Shown: one piece after another, positions 25,256 to 32,792 of the stretch
Layout: every line of letters begins with the position of its first letter
Numbering within the stretch: the first letter of the stretch is position 1
Origin: Bacillota bacterium
GTDB lineage: Bacteria > Bacillota > Clostridia > Saccharofermentanales > Fastidiosipilaceae
Length of the DNA: 38,734 nucleotides
NCBI GenBank assembly: GCA_030055235.1
Contig: JASGUW010000163.1
Span: 1-38,734, forward strand
Reading direction: 5' to 3'
The notes under the pieces: model-generated
The model's database searches: none
Seen by the model: only the letters and a program-made list of their open reading frames with translations
Told to the model about the DNA's origin: nothing
Program-made: the position numbers and the translations under genes

Positions 25256-25963
25256 TCAGGCGATGGCGGCGAGGCGGCGGCGATCGTCGCGGTCGGCAAT
25301 GTACAGGCCGGAGATAAGGCCGGCTTGTATCTGGCGGCCGAGCTGGCGGTTGCCTTTGGGTCGTTCGGAGAAGTAGACGCCGCCGTAGCCCAGATCTTCC
25401 TTGCGATGGTAGTCGCTTGAGGCCGTTTCCAGAAGCCCGTGACGGCGGGCGCTGGCGGCGGCCATTTCATTGCCGTTATCGTGGCGGGGATTGCCGTTGT
25501 ACACCTCAAGGCCGTGGAGATAGCGGACGGGGGCGGGCTCGTTGCCTTCGCGGTAGGGGTGAGCCTGAATGACGCAGAGTCCGTGGCGGTCGGCGAAGGG
25601 GCGGAAGCTTTTGACCGTCATGCGGTAGAGCTCGGGGTATTCCAGCAGGAAGTCGCGGTCGACACCGTAGACCAGATAGTCGTTCATGTGGTTGTGAAAG
25701 CGCAGCTCCAGGCCGAGCAGAACCTGGAAGTCCGGGCGGCTTACGGCGCGGCAGGCGGCGTAATAGCCGGCCAGGTAGATGTCGACGCGCTCGGCCCAGC
25801 TGTTGCCGGGCATCTGGGCGAAACCCCGGTCGAAGTAGTGGTTGGTGATGATGACACCGTCGTAGCCGGCGCCTTCATAATCGGCGACCAGCTCGGCGGC
25901 AGGTACTTTGGCGCACCAGCCGAATTCTCCCGTGTGACAGTGTGATTCAAAGAGATAGGCCAT
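25256..25963 (-). CDS. PHP-domain phosphoesterase-like protein
   Basis: A 235-residue protein with the PHP metal-site motifs in order: HCH (His8, His10), NHYF (His42), GLELRFH (Glu86), QAHPYR (His135) and SSDYH (Asp184, His186). These proteins use two or three metal ions to hydrolyse phosphate esters; members act on nucleotides, histidinol phosphate or DNA ends. The substrate here is unknown. I start at ATG 25963 with AAGGAAAG upstream; the frame extends 24 codons further into a low-complexity stretch with no ribosome site. It stands alone. Confidence 0.88.
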   Translation of the reverse strand: MAYLFESHCHTGEFGWCAKVPAAELVADYEGAGYDGVIITNHYFDRGFAQMPGNSWAERVDIYLAGYYAACRAVSRPDFQVLLGLELRFHNHMNDYLVYGVDRDFLLEYPELYRMTVKSFRPFADRHGLCVIQAHPYREGNEPAPVRYLHGLEVYNGNPRHDNGNEMAAASARRHGLLETASSDYHRKEDLGYGGVYFSERPKGNRQLGRQIQAGLISGLYIADRDDRRRLAAIA

Positions 25964-26717
25964 GTCTTTCCTTCTTACAGGCAGCCGGGGCGGCTGCGGT
26001 GGAGTAGTTGTGCGCGCGGCCCGGTGCCGGCACACCTGATTAGGGTATCACTTTGGCTGACGATTTGGCTGTCAGGGTCGGAATTTAAGCGGGAGCTCGT
26101 GTCCCGTTTACGAAAACTACGTCCGCAGAGCATCGAGAGGGACGGGTCAGCGGGCCGACTGGCGGATGGCTGCCGAAGCTGCTTCGTGGAGCGTTGCGTT
26201 GTCCAGAGAATAGGAGATTGGAGATCTAAGGTTTTTAGAGGGTGATGACCTGGTGCGAGTGTGTTACTGCGAGTGTTGTTATTAGGAAGATGGTGGAGGT
26301 GTTTTTTAATCAATCGCAGGCTTTGGGTAACTGCATATTGAAATAAATACTTATACATAATATTTATGTGATGAGGGAGTCAAAAGGATTTGTTATGTAA
26401 ATTATTCCCTCGTATCATTTTAGTGGCCTTTGAAATTAATAAATATGTCGATGATGTTCATAATGTCTGTGAAATAGTTTTCCTATCTTTGCTATTGTTT
26501 TCAATTAATTAAGGGATAGTGCTTCTTTTAGAGTGCAATTTTTCTGTGTCAGCCTGTTGATGCCGTAGTTCGAAGGAACGAGTTTAGAACTCTACATAGG
26601 ACATATATATGTATAGAAGAGGAGTACACATGCGTTTGTGCACTTGACATTGCAAGAGGTCGATCTTTTTGTAATCGCCGAAGTTGAATGAGTAGTAGGG
26701 GGGTCTCCGTTCCTGAC

Positions 26718-26882
26718 GCTGGTGCCCCGAAACCGGGGCAGGAACAGAAAAACTTGTCCAGGGGTGGACAAAAAATGCGCTGGTGCCCCGAAACCGGGGC
26801 AGGAGCGAAAAAATTGGCCAGGGTTGGACAAAAAATGCGCTGGTGCCCCCGAATCGGGGCAGGAGCGAAAAAATTGTCCACT
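26718..26882. repeat. tandem array of three 60-61-bp hairpin units
   Basis: TGGTGCCCC starts at 26720, 26781 and 26841. Each unit pairs GTGCCCC with GGGGCA across a 6-base loop, and units are joined by TTGTCCA GGGG TGGACAA, another palindrome, with A runs on both sides. Period and the TGGACAAAAAA motif match the 61-bp arrays at 18 and 31 kb, but the inner arms are different. The rest of 25964-27700 is gene-poor: 26250-26600 is clearly AT-rich with no supported gene. Confidence 0.88.
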
Positions 26883-27045
26883 CCCTTGCTGTAGACTGGC
26901 GGTGCTGCACCGCCGCTTTCTCTTTTTGATCACAAAGCGGCGGCAAATGAATTGAAAGGCAGCAGTCGGACTGACGGGCGACGCTTGCTGTACTGTCGAT
27001 CGGGGCGGGAAAAGAAAATCTGACCTCGCCTGGTAATAATGGATG

Positions 27046-27351
27046 TTAGGCCAGCAAGTTGTGGCAATGGATCCAATTGTTGGTGTACCAGTTTGCTCCA
27101 AGGGAGACAGTGAGGTGTACGTTCGTACCCGGAACAAGAGAGCGTGTGCTATTTCTGCCAGGTATATCAACAGGCTTGGTAAAAAGTGCGGGAAACATCT
27201 CAACTAATCCGTAATTACGCTTGTTCTGGGTAACAACATCAGAATCACTTCCATATCCTCCTCGAAGCATGCCAATCAAGCTCACCGCCTGCCGCCGTAT
27301 TACCCCCACCGTCATATCGCCGCCCGCCGTCATATCACATTTCGTTCTCAT
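27046..27351 (-). other. unconfirmed open frame, possible gene remnant
   Basis: A minus-strand frame of up to 101 codons. The part from 27270 (MLRGGYGSDSDVV) to the stop has codon choice and composition that look coding (for example PGRNSTRSLVPGTNVHLTVS), but I recognise no family and see no ribosome site. It could be the remains of a longer gene in this otherwise gene-poor stretch. Confidence 0.2.
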
Positions 27352-27704
27352 TTCAGACCGCTTGAAAATCTTATCGCTGCGTCTGGGCGCCTGGCCCTAT
27401 CGCTGTGCCTGGCATTCGCCTTGCATGGGAGATGCTGTTTTCCAATAAACATACATTCAAGCCGTCCTGCAACTGTGCTGTTCAAGACATCGAGAGACGC
27501 TCAGGTAATCTTCTAATCGTCCAGGCAGATTTGAATTGAACCACTGCTGTTTCGATACGATTAGCCGTCTCTATCAGAGTGGTATACTAAGAAAAGCGTA
27601 TTTTACGAATGCCGCAGGGACCCGGGAGAGTCCGCGCTTTCTGCTGCCAGTATCAGTACAGCGTTACATCAACACAGTGTTACATCAGAGAATTAGGGGG
27701 AGTC

Positions 27705-28046
27705 ATGGCTGTCAGCATCGTGAATATTGAAGAGGGTTATCCAAGCGTAGATATGGCAATGGCTCGTCTGCGTTTTGAACTCTCGACGCTGCGGCGCTTG
27801 GGTGCGACTTCGATTAAGGTCATCCACGGTTACGGTTCCACGGGGGAGGGAGGACAAATCCGCATCGCCGCCCGTCGCTGGCTGCGCAGTGAGCTGCTTG
27901 CCGAACGCATCCGCGGCTTTTGTCCGGGTGAACTGTTCGGGCCCTTTGAGAAGGACGGACTTGAGATCGTCAAGCTGGATGGACGACTGCGTCAGGATCC
28001 GGACTGGTCACGGCGAAATGATGGGGTCTCCCTCGTTGTCCTCTGA
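27705..28046 (+). CDS. Smr-domain protein
   Basis: A 113-residue protein. The core IKVIHGYGSTGEGGQIRIA matches the Smr motif (HGxGxGxLR type), preceded by a helix MAMARLRFELSTLRRLG. Smr domains occur at the C-terminus of MutS2 and alone, and several have nuclease activity on branched DNA or on mRNA at stalled ribosomes. Here it is stand-alone. A start at 27705 has AGGGGGAG just upstream. A weak promoter (TATACT near 27584) may lie before it. It overlaps the uracil-DNA glycosylase gene by 29 bases, hinting at a shared role in DNA upkeep. Confidence 0.75.
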   Translation: MAVSIVNIEEGYPSVDMAMARLRFELSTLRRLGATSIKVIHGYGSTGEGGQIRIAARRWLRSELLAERIRGFCPGELFGPFEKDGLEIVKLDGRLRQDPDWSRRNDGVSLVVL

Positions 28047-28680
28047 TCTGACGAATGAGCCTTCGCCCCAGATGCTCGACCGTAACTGGTCGGAGTTTGT
28101 CAGCGCCTGTTCCGCCTGCACCCGTTGCGGGCTGGCCGCGTCGCGCCTGAATGTCGTCGTCTGGCGCGGCGCCGTCGTCGCTCCCCTGCTGATTGTCGGG
28201 GAGGACCCCGGCGCCAGTGAGGACGAACAGGGCCTGCCCTTTGTCGGCCGCTCGGGCGAACTGCTGGATACCGCTCTCACCGCCCACGGCCTCGACCCTT
28301 CCACCTATCACATCTGCAATATCGTCAAGTGCCGCCCGCCCGGCAACCGCCAGCCGACCCCGGAAGAGGCGGAGGCCTGCCGCCCCTGGCTGCGCCGCCA
28401 GCTGCAGTACGCCGGCTCGCGCGTCGTTCTGCTGCTCGGAGCGACGGCCCTGCGCTATTTCACAGGCGAAACCCAGGGCATCACGAAGGTGCGCGGCCAG
28501 TGGCGTGAATCGCGTGGCTTCTGGATCATGCCCAGCTTCCACCCGGCCTATCTGCTGCGCGATCGCCGTCAGCGCGAACCCTTCTGGCAGGATCTCACAG
28601 CCGTCAGGGCCAAGCTTGAGGAGCTCGGAGAGCTTCCCCCGCTGCCCACGGGAGAGACGCCCGATGCCGCACGCTTCTAA
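28018..28680 (+). CDS. uracil-DNA glycosylase, family 4 (iron-sulfur)
   Basis: A 220-residue enzyme with the family 4 motifs: GEDPGASEDEQGLPFVGRSG (61-80) and HPAYLLR (175-181). Four cysteines fit a [4Fe-4S] cluster: Cys34 and Cys37 (CTRC), Cys105 (VKCRPPGNR) and Cys121. It removes uracil from DNA to start base-excision repair. The start is uncertain: ATG 28018 or 28021 overlaps the Smr gene, while ATG 28072 would trim a non-conserved leader; none has a strong ribosome site. The motif reads GEDPG where GEAPG or GEGPG is more usual. Confidence 0.9.
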   Translation: MMGSPSLSSDLTNEPSPQMLDRNWSEFVSACSACTRCGLAASRLNVVVWRGAVVAPLLIVGEDPGASEDEQGLPFVGRSGELLDTALTAHGLDPSTYHICNIVKCRPPGNRQPTPEEAEACRPWLRRQLQYAGSRVVLLLGATALRYFTGETQGITKVRGQWRESRGFWIMPSFHPAYLLRDRRQREPFWQDLTAVRAKLEELGELPPLPTGETPDAARF

Positions 28681-29347
28681 ACAACTGCCCCGCCGCCTCA
28701 TCGCGGTCAGCCTCCTCCTGTTCCTGATCCTCCTCCTGACCCTGGCCTGGCCAGGCCCCGGAGCCCCCGCCCCTCTGCGGGCCGATATGCGCCGCCTCAC
28801 TCTCAACGGCGAACCGGTCCCCGACCGCGTCCACCTCGACATGCCCCACTATCGCCAGACCGACCCTGCCTGGGCCTCCTACGAACTGCGCCCCGGGCGC
28901 ACCATCGGCGACATCGGCTGCGCCCTGACCAGCCTCTCCATGCTCGCCCATGTCTATGGCATCCAGCAGAATCCGGCTGAGGTCGCCGCCAGTCTCGGCA
29001 GCTGGGCCGCTCCCCTCGAATGGGAGGTCTTTACCACCCTGCACAATCTGCGCATCGTCCGCGAAGACAATCTCCTCGACATCGACGCCCGCGTCGCCGA
29101 CCGTGACTGGGTCCGTGACAGCGCCGTCCGCGCTCTTGCCCAGGGCCGCCCGGTCATTGTCGGCATCCAGCACCGTGAGCACCTGACCACCCATTTCATC
29201 GTCGCCTGCGGCTACCGCTATGAAAATGGCGCCTACATCGTAGAGACCTACGACACCAGCACCAATAACGACTACCCCAGCCTCGACGCCATCGATCCCG
29301 CCTGGGAATATATCCGCTTTCTGGAAATCAGCCGGGGTCCATCATGA
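28664..29347 (+). CDS. exported C39-like cysteine peptidase
   Basis: A 227-residue protein with a signal peptide or N-terminal anchor (RRLIAVSLLLFLILLLTLAW, residues 10-29). The peptidase domain has DMPHYRQTDPAWASY, the nucleophile region GDIGCALTSLSM (Cys86), and THFIVACGY (His177), followed by ETYDTSTNND (Asp197 a candidate third residue). This is the C39_2 pattern of secreted bacterial proteases. It overlaps the glycosylase gene by 17 bases, with GGGAGAG seven bases before the ATG, and the next gene by four (ATGA). Its target is unknown. Confidence 0.82.
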   Translation: MPHASKQLPRRLIAVSLLLFLILLLTLAWPGPGAPAPLRADMRRLTLNGEPVPDRVHLDMPHYRQTDPAWASYELRPGRTIGDIGCALTSLSMLAHVYGIQQNPAEVAASLGSWAAPLEWEVFTTLHNLRIVREDNLLDIDARVADRDWVRDSAVRALAQGRPVIVGIQHREHLTTHFIVACGYRYENGAYIVETYDTSTNNDYPSLDAIDPAWEYIRFLEISRGPS

Positions 29348-30519
29348 GTTCATATATGCGAAGCCCCAAACCACCACCGCGCCCCTTCGACGTCAATCGC
29401 CTGCTGCTGCCGCTCGCCACCCTTGTGCTGGTCCTTCTGGTCGTCCTCGTCGTCATCAACCGCCTCCCGCAGACCGCCACCCAGAGCAGCGCCACGCTGC
29501 CGCCTGACCGACAGGGAAGTGCGAACCCGACGCCCGCTCTGACCTCAACGCTGCCGGCGACCGAGAACCCGGAACCACCCGGCCTGCGTCTGGAAACCGC
29601 CATCGAGCTCGATCCGGCTGTCGCCTCTCCCGTACAGCTGCCCGAAGCCTTCATGCGGCGCGGCTTTGCCGTCCTCCACGTCCTCCCTGATGGCCGCCTC
29701 GTCCTTCTGAACCCCATCTCGCTCGCCATTCTCGATCCCAGGAGCGGCACTGCGGTGCTTGTGCATGAAGCCGAATTTGGCCTGCAGGCTGCCGCCAACG
29801 ACCGCTGGATTGTCTACGGGGAGGGGGGAGATGAGGTCTTTGCAGTTGACGCTTACGACATCGCGAGCGGTGAGCAGCGTCGTCTCCTTGAATCCGACGC
29901 CGGCTACTATGGCTTTGAGATCGATGCCGCCGACCGTTTCTACACCACCGAACTGGTCACCCAGCCCGGCAGCTCAAAGCCCGCCGCCTGGCTTGCCGTC
30001 ACGCTCGCCGACGGCAACATTGAGCGCCGCGATCCCGGCTGCCGCCGTGTCGCGGACTGGGCAATCGGGGAAATCTGGCCGGAGGTGCCCCTCAGCTGGT
30101 CCTATGTCGACGGCGCGCGCTGGTTTCAGGCGAAGGAATCGCTGCTTTCCGAGCTCTATGCCCTCTCTCTCCACCGTCTTGACCGCAGCACGGAACAGTT
30201 TGAGTGGCAGCTCTTTGCGATACCGGACCGCAGCCGTAAGGGGCAGGATGCCCTCGTGGCGATGACCGATCTGATGACAGGGATTGAGCCACGCCTTTAC
30301 GTGCAGAACGGCCTGGTGGCCGTCCATGAGACGACCTTCTATCTTCGCCCGCTCGAACGCTGGTTCCGCATCAACGAAGACACGGCGGAGGGGAATGCTG
30401 CGGCTTACAGAGTTCTTGCCCTTTCACCGGACGCCGCGACGCTCTATATCGGCTTGGGCGACGACAATGGGCTGGCCACCGGCCTTGGCGCCCTGACACT
30501 GGCGGCAGACGAGCCCTGA
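29344..30519 (+). CDS. membrane-anchored extracellular protein, beta-propeller-like
   Basis: A 391-residue protein with a single N-terminal membrane segment (about 20-39, LLLPLATLVLVLLVVLVV), then a Pro/Thr/Ser-rich linker (about 42-80). The remaining 300 residues are repeating short beta units such as GRLVLLNPISLAILDPRSG, NDRWIVYGEGGDEVFAVDAY and RVLALSPDAATLYIG, which suggest a beta-propeller. I recognise no specific family. The start shares four bases with the peptidase stop, so both are made together and may form a surface complex. Confidence 0.72.
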   Translation: MSSYMRSPKPPPRPFDVNRLLLPLATLVLVLLVVLVVINRLPQTATQSSATLPPDRQGSANPTPALTSTLPATENPEPPGLRLETAIELDPAVASPVQLPEAFMRRGFAVLHVLPDGRLVLLNPISLAILDPRSGTAVLVHEAEFGLQAAANDRWIVYGEGGDEVFAVDAYDIASGEQRRLLESDAGYYGFEIDAADRFYTTELVTQPGSSKPAAWLAVTLADGNIERRDPGCRRVADWAIGEIWPEVPLSWSYVDGARWFQAKESLLSELYALSLHRLDRSTEQFEWQLFAIPDRSRKGQDALVAMTDLMTGIEPRLYVQNGLVAVHETTFYLRPLERWFRINEDTAEGNAAAYRVLALSPDAATLYIGLGDDNGLATGLGALTLAADEP

Positions 30520-30665
30520 CGGGTCTTCCTCAGTCAGCAGAAAACTATGGCCGAACTGCTGCGTTTCTCCTCCCTTGATGCATTGGCTTCCGTTGAGTAG
30601 AGCATGCAGTGCATAAATGATGATTTCCTGTTCAAAAAACCCAGGATTCCCGTGTATAAGGTGCT

Positions 30666-30950
30666 GTTCAGGGGGTAGCTGTGAGATTCCAACACCTCTA
30701 ATCTACACGATTTGTCAACTTTTGGAGTTGTGTCACTATTCGCTGACACAACTCGCTTTTTTGACAAAAACGAGGGTGGATTTGTCAACTTTTGGAGTTG
30801 TGTCACCTTTTATACCCCATGCCTTTTGCTTCGCTCAAGGCACAAAACTGCATGAATCATTGGTGCTGAGCGTTAGCGGTATCTGACCCGTTTATGATTC
30901 TGTTTTAGTCCACCCTTGGTGAAGTTTTTCTGCTCCCACCCCGGTTGCGG
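30666..30950 (+). repeat. composite module, right member of an inverted pair
   Basis: Runs GTTCAGGGGGTAGCTGTGAG, two 70-bp hairpin units (TTTGGAGTTG at 30721 and 30791), TATACCCCATGCC with a hairpin, GTTAGCGGTATCTGACCC and GGTGAAGTTTTTCTGCTCCC, then enters the 61-bp array. Block for block this is the reverse complement of 18182-18420, except that the left copy keeps only part of one 70-bp unit. Confidence 0.85.
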
Positions 30951-31206
30951 GGCAATACCGTGATTTTTGTCCACCCCTTGGTCAAAAACTTCGATATTGC
31001 CCGATTCCCAGGGCAATACCGTGATTTTTGTCCACTCCCTGGCCAAAAACTTCGATATTGCCCGATTCCCGGGGCAATACCGCGATTTTTGTCCACTCTC
31101 TGGTCAAAAACTTCGATATTGCCCGATTCCGGGGGCAATACCGTGATTTTTGTCCACTCCCTGGCTAAAAACTTCGATATTGCCCGATCCGCGGAACAAT
31201 ATCGAC
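30937..31206. repeat. tandem array of 61-bp hairpin units (right copy)
   Basis: GGCAATACC starts at 30951, 31012, 31073 and 31134, an exact 61-base period, with a degenerate last unit. Each unit has CGATATTGCCC, an 8-base loop, GGGCAATACCG and TGATTTTTG. Orientation is opposite to the array at 17876-18215. Confidence 0.9.
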
Positions 31207-31260
31207 TTTTATACCCCATGCCTCTTGCTTCGCTCGAGGCACAAAACGGCATGAATCATC
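31207..31260 (+). repeat. second copy of the TATACCCCATGCC block
   Basis: A block of about 53 bases, TTTATACCCCATGCCTCTTG onward to GGCATGAATCAT, that repeats 30808-30862 in the same orientation. The two copies bracket the right 61-bp array. From 31261 to 31600 I see no supported gene. Confidence 0.8.
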
Positions 31261-31609
31261 GGCGAAGATTGTTAGTTCCGCTTAACCAATTTGTAGCCCG
31301 CTTTTTATTCAGTTTAATTTGTTGGGACAAGTAATAGCAGTATTGATCCATGATCGTATCCGAATTGTTCGTCTGCTCAATGCTGAGGAGACGTACCAAG
31401 GGTCTGGGTACATCTCGGCGCCTAAATAAGCGATTCCCCCTCTTCAATATGTTCTAAGTAAGTGCTTGGATTTGCTTTGCCCGTTTGATATCGCCTGCAG
31501 ACTAGCATTGCTCCGCTGCGATCTGCCCGGACAGAGTCGTCCGGACAGCTCACGTGAAAAATCCAAACAGACACCACAGCCAGCGCCCCCGTCACAGTGC
31601 AGACAACAC

Positions 31610-31646
31610 AAAAGGCGGCCCTCCCACACGGAAGAGCCGCCCCTTT
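31610..31646 (-). terminator. Rho-independent terminator of the fucI-adh operon
   Basis: On the minus strand GGCGGC and GCCGCC pair across a 16-base loop, followed by TTTTGTGTT. It lies 40 to 76 bases after the dehydrogenase stop. Confidence 0.75.
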
Positions 31647-31685
31647 CGTATTTCGATTTTGGGCCATGGCCGCCTGCAGGCGAAC

Positions 31686-32735
31686 TCAGGCCTCGTCGAA
31701 GACCACTGCCACCTTCCCACAGTTGCCGGCATCCATCAGTTCATAGGCGGCCGCCACCTGATCGAGCGGGAAACGGTGCGTCACCAGGTCCTCGGGGTGG
31801 ATGCCCCAGCGGGCAATCCGGATGGCAAGTTCCTCCATCCTCCAGGTGGAGGTGACCCAGGAACCGTAAATTGTCTTCTGCCCGTGCAGCAGGTCGGGGC
31901 TCGGGGCGAAGCTCAGCGTGCCACCCTCGCCGAGCAGAACCACGCGCCCGTAGGCCGCGGTCGCCCGCACGGCGAGCTGCCGCGCCTCATCGGCCCCGGA
32001 GCAGTCGACCGCCAGGTCCACCCCGCCGCCCGTCGCCCGGCGCACGCGCTCGAGCGCGTCGTCCTCGGTCACGAAAGCCAAGTCGGCCAGTCCCAGATCG
32101 CGCGCGAGCCGCACCCGCTCCGGGTTGAGGTCGGTGCCGACGAGCGGCCCGGCACCGAGGGCGCGGGCGAGCATCAGCGTCGCCAGGCCGACGGGGCCAA
32201 GCCCGGTGACGAGAACGCGGTCGTTGCCGGAAACCCCGGCTTTCTCCAGCCCCTCATAGACCGTCCCGAAACCACAGGCGAGCTGTGCTCCGTCGAGAAA
32301 GCTGAGTTCGTCCGGCAGCGGGATCAGGTCCTTCTCGTCCGCCAGCATGAACGGGGCCATGCCGCCGTCGCGCTGCCAGCCATAGGCGGCGCGCAGCGGA
32401 CTGGTACAGGAAATCATGTAGCCACGGCGGCAGTCCACACAGAGACCACAACCCGAAATATGGTAGACGATGACGCGGTCGCCGACGCCAAAGCGCCGCA
32501 TGCCCGGCCCCGTACGCTCGACAATGCCGCAGGGCTCGTGCCCGGCGATGACGCCCTGATAGCCCTCCGGCCCGACACCCGTGTGTTCGCGGTAGATGGC
32601 GCGGATGTCGCTGCCGCAGATGGTCGAAGCCTGCATGCGGATGAGCACCTGACCGTAGCCCGGCTCGGGGATCGGGACCTCACGCAGCTCCACCGTGGAA
32701 TTCCCCGGCAGATACGCAGCCTTCATCGTAGTCAT
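31686..32735 (-). CDS. zinc-dependent alcohol dehydrogenase
   Basis: A 349-residue medium-chain dehydrogenase. Catalytic zinc ligands are Cys40 (TICGSD) and His66-Glu67 (GHEP). The structural zinc site is Cys96, 99, 102 and 110 (CGLCVDCRRGYMISC). The nucleotide site is VTGLGPVGLA. The start ATG 32735 has AAAGGGGG upstream. It follows fucI by 57 bases on the same strand and precedes a terminator, so the two form an operon. A role in fucose or fuculose oxidation is suggested by that position only; sorbitol, threonine and other dehydrogenases look similar. Confidence 0.88.
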   Translation of the reverse strand: MTTMKAAYLPGNSTVELREVPIPEPGYGQVLIRMQASTICGSDIRAIYREHTGVGPEGYQGVIAGHEPCGIVERTGPGMRRFGVGDRVIVYHISGCGLCVDCRRGYMISCTSPLRAAYGWQRDGGMAPFMLADEKDLIPLPDELSFLDGAQLACGFGTVYEGLEKAGVSGNDRVLVTGLGPVGLATLMLARALGAGPLVGTDLNPERVRLARDLGLADLAFVTEDDALERVRRATGGGVDLAVDCSGADEARQLAVRATAAYGRVVLLGEGGTLSFAPSPDLLHGQKTIYGSWVTSTWRMEELAIRIARWGIHPEDLVTHRFPLDQVAAAYELMDAGNCGKVAVVFDEA

Positions 32736-32792
32736 GCCACGCCCCCTTTCACAGCTTCCTGCAAACGTTCCTGCAAACGCTCCTGGACTCTC

